A stretch of 45,196 bases of DNA, from positions 1-45,196 of the forward strand of contig JAADFU010000181.1 in assembly GCA_013152715.1 (NCBI GenBank). The letters are read 5' to 3'. This DNA is from Calditrichota bacterium. Its GTDB lineage: Bacteria > Zhuqueibacterota > Zhuqueibacteria > Thermofontimicrobiales > Thermofontimicrobiaceae. How positions within the stretch are numbered: position 1 is the first letter of the stretch; every line of letters starts with the position of its first letter. This document shows positions 25,471-32,915 of this stretch, piece by piece. The notes beneath the pieces were generated by a model. It ran no database searches and was not told the origin of the DNA. It saw only the letters and a list, made by a program, of their open reading frames with translations. A program made the translations under genes and the position numbers.

Positions 25471-27711
25471 TTAGCGTAAAAGCACAATTTTTCGCACAAG
25501 GTAAATTTTACCAAACTGAAATCTGACGAAATAAACGCCGCCGGGATTGTTTTTGCTGTTCCAGATGAATCGACGGCTCCCGCGCGCCAAATTTCCCAAT
25601 TCAAATCGCCCAACTTTTTGGCCGGTAATGGAAAAAATTTCAACTTTCACCTTGGCGCTGCGAGGCAGCTCAAAATGAAATTGAGTAACGCTGTTAAATG
25701 GATTCGGAGATGGCGCTGACAAGTAAAAACTTCCGATTTGATTTTGTCCCGCTCGTTCGCTGACGGAGGTATTTTCGCTTATCCCTGCAAGTTGGGCAAG
25801 GCTGACGATGGCTAATTTGCCGAGAGCCTGAAAATAGTCCACGTCATAATTTGAAAATAAATCCTGAATTGTGTGGTAATGCGGATTGAAATCGTCAAAG
25901 TCTTCAATAATGAGGATTGCTGAAAATCCTTGCTCCCAAAAAGAGGCGTGGTCACTGCGATTGGTGGCTCCTTCGACAATGAGCTCCGGCGACAGGGGGA
26001 ATTGCAGGGAAGCGACATTGTCAAAAATCATCTCGCCCAACGACTTCGAGTTTGCGATGTCCGCCGCATGAATTTCAAAAACGCCATCCCCGTTTCCGTC
26101 GTAGCCAATCATGTCCAGATTGATGACGCCCAAAATATTTTCCTGATTTTCTGCGGCGAGTTTTGCGTAATGTCTGCTGCCCAAAAGTCCTAATTCTTCG
26201 CCGGAAAAAAGAAGGAAACGTATGGTGTAGCGGCTGTTTTCATTTTTTAGTACGCGGGCTGCTTCCAGAACTGTCGCCGCGCCGCTGCCGTTGTCGTCCG
26301 CGCCGGGAGCGAGGAACATGCGATTGACAGCTTCCGCCATGCAATCGTAATGCGCGCAAATGACGACGCTCGTGTCCGGCGAAATTGTTCCGGGTTTCGT
26401 CGCGAAGACATTGTTCAAATAGTACTCGACATATTGGTCGCTGAAATTTTGCCAGTCCGCGCCCCGTGATTTGATGTCCAGCAGCACGCCTTTGCCGGTC
26501 ACCCAAATTGTCGAATCCGCATTAAAATCCGCGTAATAGCACGACTCGTCCTGCAAAATATTCAGCGCTGTCCAGTTTTCACCGCTGTCGTGCGTGATGA
26601 AAATCTTCCCGCCGGAGCCAACGACAACGCCGTCATTTTTATTGAAGAAATCAACATCCCAGAGAATTTCATCAGGCGCGAGCACCTCAGTTTGCCAGCT
26701 TTCGCCGCCATCGAAAGTGAGCAGCAGTGTCCCGTTCGTGCCCACAGCGTAGCCGCGGCTCTCGGAAAAAAATCGTACGGCAAGGAAAGCCTCGCTGGAG
26801 CCGGAGTTTTGTTCGAGCCAATTTTCCCCGCCGTCGATTGTGTGTAAAATTAATCCGTTTGGTCCGACTGCCCAGCCGCGCAGGGAATCGACAAAATCAA
26901 TGGCGTAAATTCCGAAGGTGGTGGGCAAATTCTGTTTTTCCCAGGTTAATCCGCCGTCAGAAGTGCGGAAAATATTGGCGTAGGCGCCGGCGATCCAGCC
27001 GTGCTTTTTGTCCGGGAAAGCCACGCCGTAAATGTGCTGCTCAAATGGCGCCTCCAAAAATTCCCACTGTGCGCCGCCGTCGCTGGTTTTCATGAGTAAA
27101 CCCTTGTAGCCGACGGCCCAGACCAGTGAGTCGTTCACCGCCTCAAAATTTTTGATGCCTCTGTCCGTGACAAAACTGAATTGTTTTTCCCAATGCTCGC
27201 CGCCGTCAGAGCTGTGGTAAATCGAGCCATCGAGATAAAACCAGCCCTGAAGCGGATTGTTCGGCGCAAAAATAATGTCGCCAAAGTTGGGCGTGAGGCT
27301 GAACTCCTGCAATTCGACCTGATAGCCGAAATTTTCCAGCTTCTGCTGAAGAAACGTTTGCGCCTTGAAAATATCGTTGCTTTTGGCAAATCTGGTTTTG
27401 ATGGTTTCAGGAACTGAATTAATAAAAACGGTTGTGTCGCCACTCAATTGGCGGACGAAAAGAGACATGGAATCGACTGAAATTTTGCCAAGAAGTCCCT
27501 GCAACTCGCTTGGTGAAGTTTGCCAAACTAAGCTTTTCTTTGTCTTCTTGCTTGGTTGCCAGCGAGAATTTTCAGGCACAGAAAGGGAATGGCTATTGGC
27601 AGAAGTTCGTATCTCCGGTATCGGCTGAGCCAAAAGAATATTTACCGAGGCTATGACAACAAAAGAGAATTGCAGAAGAAAATTGCCGTATTTCTTGGCC
27701 TTGTGGGTCAT
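25471..27711 (-). CDS. Secreted M28 metallopeptidase with inserted YCF48/BNR-like repeats and C-terminal sorting domain
   Basis: 746 residues. A signal peptide (about 1-28, ending ILLAQ) precedes an M28-type start (80-148), an insert of about six YCF48-like repeats (roughly 163-423, recurring SDGGxxWE and GWAVG words), and the catalytic M28 core: AHYDCM (His454), ADDNGSG (Asp472), FSGEELGLLGS (Glu505/506), NLDMIGYDG (Asp533) and HYHTIQD (His611/613), which bind two zinc ions in the family. The last about 80 residues (SPNPFNSVTQFHF to VRKIVLLR) match a Por/type IX C-terminal sorting domain. It should be an exported aminopeptidase. The ribosome site is weak. Confidence 0.93.
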   Translation of the reverse strand: MTHKAKKYGNFLLQFSFVVIASVNILLAQPIPEIRTSANSHSLSVPENSRWQPSKKTKKSLVWQTSPSELQGLLGKISVDSMSLFVRQLSGDTTVFINSVPETIKTRFAKSNDIFKAQTFLQQKLENFGYQVELQEFSLTPNFGDIIFAPNNPLQGWFYLDGSIYHSSDGGEHWEKQFSFVTDRGIKNFEAVNDSLVWAVGYKGLLMKTSDGGAQWEFLEAPFEQHIYGVAFPDKKHGWIAGAYANIFRTSDGGLTWEKQNLPTTFGIYAIDFVDSLRGWAVGPNGLILHTIDGGENWLEQNSGSSEAFLAVRFFSESRGYAVGTNGTLLLTFDGGESWQTEVLAPDEILWDVDFFNKNDGVVVGSGGKIFITHDSGENWTALNILQDESCYYADFNADSTIWVTGKGVLLDIKSRGADWQNFSDQYVEYYLNNVFATKPGTISPDTSVVICAHYDCMAEAVNRMFLAPGADDNGSGAATVLEAARVLKNENSRYTIRFLLFSGEELGLLGSRHYAKLAAENQENILGVINLDMIGYDGNGDGVFEIHAADIANSKSLGEMIFDNVASLQFPLSPELIVEGATNRSDHASFWEQGFSAILIIEDFDDFNPHYHTIQDLFSNYDVDYFQALGKLAIVSLAQLAGISENTSVSERAGQNQIGSFYLSAPSPNPFNSVTQFHFELPRSAKVKVEIFSITGQKVGRFELGNLARGSRRFIWNSKNNPGGVYFVRFQFGKIYLVRKIVLLR

Positions 27712-27853
27712 TTTTTTTCGCTAATCAATTTGGCTGTTTGAATTTAACTTTAGCCCTGCAAAGTTTAAATAAAATATTTTTTAAATTTATCATTCTTCTG
27801 CGCCAATGTCAAGCAGAATTTCTGAAAATAATTGGAAAAGCCAAATATTTTGC

Positions 27854-27882
27854 TTGAAAAAAGTGGTGCAAAAGCGTATATT
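27854..27882 (+). promoter_or_regulatory. Sigma-70-like promoter of the DUF6635-like gene
   Basis: TTGAAA at 27854-27859 and TATATT at 27877-27882 are exactly 17 bp apart, each one base off consensus. A 9-bp inverted repeat (TATTTATTC-ATTG-GAATAAATA, 27879-27900) overlaps the -10 and expected start site. Confidence 0.6.
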
Positions 27883-27918
27883 TATTCATTGGAATAAATA
27901 GAAAGCTGCAGGGTAGCG

Positions 27919-28899
27919 ATGAGCCAAAAAGACAGAGACGAAAAAAGAATTCAATCTTCCTTTCAAAAAGCAGTGAATCAGTACATCAATTCCCGCCTGG
28001 AAAAAGTGCCGGAATTTGTGAGTAAACATTTTTCTCTCCGCGGCGCGCTGCGGCTGCACAAAAAGGCGATCGGCGCGGATTTAATCAAAGGGCCGCTCAA
28101 TATTTCGTGGTCATTGATTTACACGATTCTCCGCGGCAGTGGCGCTGTTTTGCACAAATTTGGTGAGAAAAAAATATCCCGCTTGTTGCGAGAAAAATTG
28201 CCGCCAGGCTTTGAAACGCGAGTGCAGAAAGAAATTGTCTGGCTGATTTACACGGAATTGTTGGAACTGCCGTTCCAGCAGGGGAGACGTGAGTCAAAAA
28301 AAGATGCCCTGTTGGAAATTTTTTTCAGTCAAAAGGCTGTCGCAGAAATGATGACTCAAGCCTTGAAGCCGCTGAAAAGCAAGGCTGATGATCCGAACGT
28401 GAGAAAGGCGCTGGAGAAAAATTTGCGGGAGTATTCGACCAGCCGCACTGCAGCGGCGGATTTAGCCGGAACCCTGATTACGCTTTCTCTTGGCGCAGCG
28501 GCGTTCAAGAAAATGACGCCGGGCGCCATGGCAGCCGGTTCGAGTTTAGCAGCGGCGATTGCCCAGCACGCGGCGGTGTCCAATTTTTTTCTGGGATCGA
28601 CGCTGGGGTCGGTTTACTACAGCATTTTTCCTGTCTCGGCTTCTCTGGGACTGATTGCTGCAACCACGGGCTCGATCATGGCGGCAATGGCGATTGTCAC
28701 TTCGTTTGCCGGAATTATCACGGATCCGCTGCAGGCGAAATTGGGCATTCATCAGCGAAGGCTGCGAAAGTTTATTCTAATGTTAAAGCCGATTTTGCAA
28801 GGAAAAAGCGAATCTAAATACGAAATTCGCGACCGTTACGTGGCGCGCGTTTTCGACATGCTGGATGTGATAAAAACAGTGACCATGAATTTGACCTGA
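27919..28899 (+). CDS. Conserved membrane-associated protein (DUF6635-like)
   Basis: 326 residues. The N-terminal block VSKHFSLRGALRLHKKAIGADLIKGPLNI resembles the DUF6635 family by memory; this is not certain. A middle helical region (100-180) is followed by small-residue-rich hydrophobic segments (LAGTLITLSLGAAAF, SASLGLIAATTGSIMAAMAIVTSFAGII) that could be two to four membrane helices, and a basic C-terminus. Function unknown. It is the first gene after a good promoter and is followed 17-38 bp later by a transglutaminase-like gene. Confidence 0.75.
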   Translation: MSQKDRDEKRIQSSFQKAVNQYINSRLEKVPEFVSKHFSLRGALRLHKKAIGADLIKGPLNISWSLIYTILRGSGAVLHKFGEKKISRLLREKLPPGFETRVQKEIVWLIYTELLELPFQQGRRESKKDALLEIFFSQKAVAEMMTQALKPLKSKADDPNVRKALEKNLREYSTSRTAAADLAGTLITLSLGAAAFKKMTPGAMAAGSSLAAAIAQHAAVSNFFLGSTLGSVYYSIFPVSASLGLIAATTGSIMAAMAIVTSFAGIITDPLQAKLGIHQRRLRKFILMLKPILQGKSESKYEIRDRYVARVFDMLDVIKTVTMNLT

Positions 28900-28937
28900 A
28901 AACTAAAATTGAGAAATTGAACAGAGAGGAATTTGAA

Positions 28938-29573
28938 TTGTTATTGAATCGGGAAAGGTATTTGCAAGCAACGGAATTGATTAATTTTGAGCATGAAATG
29001 ATTCAGGAAAAAGCGGCTGAACTCGCGCGCGGCTGCGCCAATTCCGTCGCGGTTGCGGAGCAAATTTTCCACTTTGTGCGCGATGAAATTCGTTACGCTT
29101 TTCGTGTGCCTCACGATGCCGGTCAGTTCAAGGCATCGGCCATTTTGCGCGCCAAAATGGGGTTCTGTACGCAAAAAGCGATTCTGTTTTGCGCTTTGGC
29201 AAGAAGCCGGGGCATTCCGGCGGGAATTTATTTTTTCGACATCGTTGATCATTCATTGCCGGAAAAATTTGCCGAACTTCTGCGAACGCGCACCATGTTT
29301 CGCCACGGCGTGCCAACGCTTTTCCTGAATGGCGCCTGGCGAAAATTGGATGCGACGCTGGACGCAAAGTTAGTGGAGAAAAACGGCCTTTTTGCAGTGG
29401 AGTTTTCGCCGGAAAGCGACTGCCTGATGTCAAAGAAAAAACGAGACGGTGAAAAACACGTCGCATACGTCAATGAATACGGTTTGTACGGAGACGTCTC
29501 TTTTTCTCTGATCCAGCACTGGTTCAGTCTTTATTATTTGCACCTGTTTGACGTCCGCTTGGAGGATTATTAG
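28938..29573 (+). CDS. Transglutaminase-like cysteine protease-fold protein
   Basis: 211 residues from TTG 28938, chosen because GAGAGGA lies seven bases upstream; a TTG at 28917 would add seven residues. It has the transglutaminase-core layout: VRDEIRYAF, then the catalytic Cys in KMGFCTQKAILFCALARSRGIPA, the His in FRHGVPTLFLNGAWRKLDATLD, and an Asp just after. Proteins of this group may act as peptidases, cross-linkers or deglycosylases; the activity is not readable. It converges with proline dehydrogenase, and their stop codons overlap. Confidence 0.85.
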   Translation: MLLNRERYLQATELINFEHEMIQEKAAELARGCANSVAVAEQIFHFVRDEIRYAFRVPHDAGQFKASAILRAKMGFCTQKAILFCALARSRGIPAGIYFFDIVDHSLPEKFAELLRTRTMFRHGVPTLFLNGAWRKLDATLDAKLVEKNGLFAVEFSPESDCLMSKKKRDGEKHVAYVNEYGLYGDVSFSLIQHWFSLYYLHLFDVRLEDY

Positions 29574-30469
29574 TTGAATATATTTTTAAACACATAGCCG
29601 GCGATGCTGGGATTTTCCTTTAGCCGGCGCACGGAATATTCGTACCACTGTTTTCCGTAGGGTAGGTAAATTCGCATGGGAAACCCTTGCCGCACGAGAA
29701 TGTCGCGCAATTGTTCGTCCACGCCGAGCAGCATTTGAAATTCAAAATTTTCTTCGGACAGATTCAGTTGATTGATGAGGCGCAAGCCTTCCCAAACCAT
29801 TTGCTCGTCGTGCGTGGCGATGCCGACAAACGCTCCTTTTGTAAGCATCTTTTCCAACAAATAGCTAAAATTTCTCTGAATTATTTCCCGGTCTTTGAAC
29901 GCGATTTTTCGGGATTCGTTGTAAATTCCTTTCACGAGACGAAAGTTTGGTAATTTGACTCGGGAAAAGATATGATCCACATCATCAATGGTGCGCCGCA
30001 AATATGACTGGAAAACAGTGCCTACATTTTCAAATTCTTTTCTCAATTTCAGGTAAATATCAATGGTATCGTCGGTACAGGTGGCGTCTTCCATGTCAAT
30101 GCGAACAAAATTTCCCAACTCATCTGCAAGTCGAACCACCTCCGTAACATTTTCAAAGCAAAAATCGTAATCAAGCCGCAGACCGAAAGCTGTTAGTTTT
30201 ACTGAAATGGAGGCATCCAGCCTTTCATCTTTCAAACGTCGAAGTAAGCGGAGATATTCCTGCTTTGTTTCCGTTGCCTCGTTTTTATGCTCGGCGTTTT
30301 CGCCGAGCAAATCTACGGTGGCTTTGATTTTTCGCTGGTTCAATTGGCGAATAGTTTCTACTGCGGCGTCCATGTCTTTGCCGGCGATGTAGCGGCTGGA
30401 GATTTTTCCGACAATGAATTTCGGCACGAACGGCATAGCGGCGACTAAAAATTTATCAAATAATTTCAT
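29570..30469 (-). CDS. Proline dehydrogenase (monofunctional)
   Basis: 299 residues, the size of one-domain proline dehydrogenases. A (beta/alpha)8 FAD-dependent barrel with SVKLTAFGLRLDYD, FVRIDMEDATCTDD, FRLVKGIYNESRKIAF and the C-terminal GYVFKNIF. Substrate-contact residues recur in LPYGKQWYEYSVRRL, where two Arg normally bind the proline carboxylate. It oxidises proline to pyrroline-5-carboxylate and passes electrons to quinone. The partner P5C dehydrogenase is not next to it. GGAGAAG precedes the ATG. Confidence 0.93.
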   Translation of the reverse strand: MKLFDKFLVAAMPFVPKFIVGKISSRYIAGKDMDAAVETIRQLNQRKIKATVDLLGENAEHKNEATETKQEYLRLLRRLKDERLDASISVKLTAFGLRLDYDFCFENVTEVVRLADELGNFVRIDMEDATCTDDTIDIYLKLRKEFENVGTVFQSYLRRTIDDVDHIFSRVKLPNFRLVKGIYNESRKIAFKDREIIQRNFSYLLEKMLTKGAFVGIATHDEQMVWEGLRLINQLNLSEENFEFQMLLGVDEQLRDILVRQGFPMRIYLPYGKQWYEYSVRRLKENPSIAGYVFKNIFN

Positions 30470-30552
30470 TCTGCTTCTCCGTTAGCTATGGTCAAGTGAA
30501 GTGAATTTCGTAGGTAAGAAATTAGATGCCTGAATTGAAAGAAGTTTTCAGC

Positions 30553-30597
30553 AAAAAAAAGCCGGAACTCCCATCAAAGGGAATCCGGCTTTTTTTA
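30553..30597 (-). terminator. Strong, probably bidirectional terminator after the DUF4837 gene
   Basis: A GC-rich stem AGCCGGA/TCCGGCT, with an inner CCC/GGG pair, is flanked by eight A on one side and seven T on the other. It lies just after the DUF4837 stop and can work on either strand. Confidence 0.9.
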
Positions 30598-30613
30598 CTC
30601 GAAAAAATATCTT

Positions 30614-31648
30614 TTACAAATCTTCGGGTTTTATTTCCAGATTCGTTTTAAATGTGTGCGCGATGATGTTCATTTGCCGCAAGTAGTGCATTTTTGATCT
30701 TTTCAAATCCGGAGCGAATATGTGCATGTCAATGAAGTAGATGCGTTCGGTTTTTTCGTCAAAAAAGCAGTACATCCAAAAAGGTCCGCCGGCGACTTTC
30801 TCGTCGTTACTCCAGAGACCTTTTAGCAGCAAAGCGCGCCGTTCGAGAAAATTAACTTCTTCGGTGACGACAGGTTGAAATTTTTCGTCCACGTGTTCTT
30901 TTTCGTAGAAACTTTTTGCCCATTGATTTCTTTTTTCCACGCAATATTCTTTTGTGATCACCGAGGGATCCGTGGCTTCTTCCCAGAAAACTGAGATCCA
31001 GCGCAATGGCAGTTTGCGGTGGAACATGACAAAGCGGTCTCGCGCCGATTGAACTACCATTCTGTAGTCAACAGGCAACCGCACCATCCAGCCGTAAGTT
31101 TGCAGCAGGTGTTTTTCAACGTCTTTTTGCTCTTTCATTGAATAGAGAATTTTTTTGTGAAAGTCCTGCCAGTAGCTCTCAAATTGTTCAAAAATCTCAT
31201 TGCTGTTTTCTGCTAATTTTTGCTTCAACGTTTGCAAATCCGGCGCGATCAAATAGAGCACTTTCTGGTTTTGCGCGTACGCGTCCGTGCTGGCGAACAT
31301 AAATTCGCCCTGTTTGACTTTTTCCAATGCCTGCGGAGAAAGGCTGTTGTTTATTGCCTGTGAAAGTTCATCTTGCGAATCAAGAGTGGAAAGAAAAAGC
31401 AGATTTTTGTAACGTTTGTAATTGTGCGGGTCTTGTTTGACCAGCGTGTACCATTTTTCCGGCTGAGGATTGTATTCTGTCCTTTCAAAGGTTGTGCGCA
31501 GAATACTTTCCGCACTTTTCCAAATTGTCGAATCGGCTAAAACATGAATTTCGTAATCGCCGCCCAAAGGAACAGGTTTTCCGCAGCCGAGCAGGTAAAA
31601 AACGCCTGCAATTACCGCTAAACTCAAGATTATTCGCAGCGCTTTCAT
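30614..31648 (-). CDS. DUF4837 family lipoprotein
   Basis: 344 residues. The signal ends in lipobox YLLGC (Cys22), so it is likely lipid-anchored. The body has no enzyme motif that I recognise. Length, the DYEIHVLADSTIW start and later blocks such as WMVRLPVDYRMV and LPLRWISVFWEEA agree with DUF4837, a family mostly from Bacteroidetes and relatives with unknown role. AAGGAGG lies six bases before the ATG. It follows the flippase-like gene by 21 bp. Confidence 0.85.
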   Translation of the reverse strand: MKALRIILSLAVIAGVFYLLGCGKPVPLGGDYEIHVLADSTIWKSAESILRTTFERTEYNPQPEKWYTLVKQDPHNYKRYKNLLFLSTLDSQDELSQAINNSLSPQALEKVKQGEFMFASTDAYAQNQKVLYLIAPDLQTLKQKLAENSNEIFEQFESYWQDFHKKILYSMKEQKDVEKHLLQTYGWMVRLPVDYRMVVQSARDRFVMFHRKLPLRWISVFWEEATDPSVITKEYCVEKRNQWAKSFYEKEHVDEKFQPVVTEEVNFLERRALLLKGLWSNDEKVAGGPFWMYCFFDEKTERIYFIDMHIFAPDLKRSKMHYLRQMNIIAHTFKTNLEIKPEDL

Positions 31649-31669
31649 AATTACCTCCTTCTGTTTTAT

Positions 31670-32632
31670 TCAATGAGAATCTATTCGAATGCGTTCTTTT
31701 CTGATCATAAAAATAATTCCGCCGGGCAACGCGGAGACAAGTCCGATCAAATATGCCAAGAACTCCATTACGACAATTAACTCCGGCGGAAAAGAAGTCA
31801 CTCGCGAAAACAGCGCCAATCCGCTGCTTTCCCTGACGCCGATGCCACCGATAGAAATGGGCAAGCTCGCCAGCAAAGCAATGACCGGGATGAACAGAAA
31901 AAAGTATTTGACCTGCCCCTGCAAACCCAGCGATAGCGCCGCCAGATAATGGACAAAAACGCGAATGGTTTGGATGACAAGAGAGGTCAGCGTTACTGAA
32001 ATAAGTACGCGACGATTATTTTTGAACGAATTGATGTTTTTGTAAATATCATAAATTTTGCCGTTCGCTTTGTCCGGGAAAATAAATCGAATGATTTTTC
32101 CCAATTGATGCGCCAGAAAATCATTAAAAATGAACAAAAAAGAAAGAACCCACACGACAAAAATAATCACGACGATCAACAGCACGGTTGACGATTGGAA
32201 AACGCCGCGCCAGATGAGCCCGGTGAATAATGCCAGCGTGGTGAGCATGACAAATCCCATGAAACGGTCAAAGAAAACAGTGGAAACTGCCGACGAAGAG
32301 TCCCCGGTTCGCTTGCTGATGTCATAAATGCGAAAAGCGTCGCCGCCGATGTAGCCGATGAGAAAATTGTTAAAGAACAAGCCGACGAAATAATATGACA
32401 GCACATGAGAAAATTTCAAATGAATATTTTTCGATTTCAGTAGCAAAAACCATTGAAATGCTCCCAAAATGTTACTGCCGGTAAAAATGACCAGCGCCAG
32501 AAAAATCCAGCCCAGTGAAACAGATTGAAGCTGCTGATAAATATCGCGCAGTCCCAATTTGGCGATGAGGAAAATCACCAGGCCCACGCTGACAATGATT
32601 TTTAAAGTCGGGATCAGGTATTTCCGCAACAA
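31670..32632 (-). CDS. Flippase-like (lysylphosphatidylglycerol synthase TM region/UPF0104) membrane protein
   Basis: 320 residues with about eight to nine hydrophobic helices, first LKIIVSVGLVIFLIAKLG. Family motifs: SYYFVGLFFNNFLIGYIGGDAFRIY and SLPISIGGIGVRESSGLALF. These proteins are proposed to move lipids or glycolipids across the membrane; AglD and MprF N-terminal regions are related. Start is TTG 32632 with AGAGAAG upstream. It may be linked to the sugar-transfer genes that lie upstream on the same strand. Confidence 0.9.
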   Translation of the reverse strand: MLRKYLIPTLKIIVSVGLVIFLIAKLGLRDIYQQLQSVSLGWIFLALVIFTGSNILGAFQWFLLLKSKNIHLKFSHVLSYYFVGLFFNNFLIGYIGGDAFRIYDISKRTGDSSSAVSTVFFDRFMGFVMLTTLALFTGLIWRGVFQSSTVLLIVVIIFVVWVLSFLFIFNDFLAHQLGKIIRFIFPDKANGKIYDIYKNINSFKNNRRVLISVTLTSLVIQTIRVFVHYLAALSLGLQGQVKYFFLFIPVIALLASLPISIGGIGVRESSGLALFSRVTSFPPELIVVMEFLAYLIGLVSALPGGIIFMIRKERIRIDSH

Positions 32633-32800
32633 TTTCTTCTCTCGTCTCTCTGTAAATTATTTCGATTGTCTGTCACCGCCCCTGCGTTGTTGTAAAAAAA
32701 TTCCCGAAGGAATCGTTTAAAATACAATCGGATAGAATAAAAAGTTCCATTTTTGACACAACTAACCCCGGCTTTCCTGTTTGAAAACATAATTCTTAAA

Positions 32801-32849
32801 ATCAAAAGAATCCTCTGCAATAGATGAATGAAGTTGCAGAGGATTCTTT
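32801..32849 (-). terminator. Long hairpin, probable terminator of the DUF2723 operon
   Basis: A perfect 16-bp stem AAAGAATCCTCTGCAA/TTGCAGAGGATTCTTT (32805-32820 and 32834-32849) with a 13-nt loop. On the minus strand it is followed by TTTTGATTTT, a broken T-run. It lies 67 bp beyond the DUF2723 stop. Confidence 0.65.
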
Positions 32850-32915
32850 GGCGAAAGATTTCTGCTTAATTGAGCCGGTCATTGCCGCTGAAATAAACTG
32901 AATACTGATTTTGTT

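Noticed and set aside
32633-32800. Small ORF in the frame 32614-32820 minus
   Set aside because: It overlaps the flippase start and the hairpin, has no ribosome site and no protein-like pattern.
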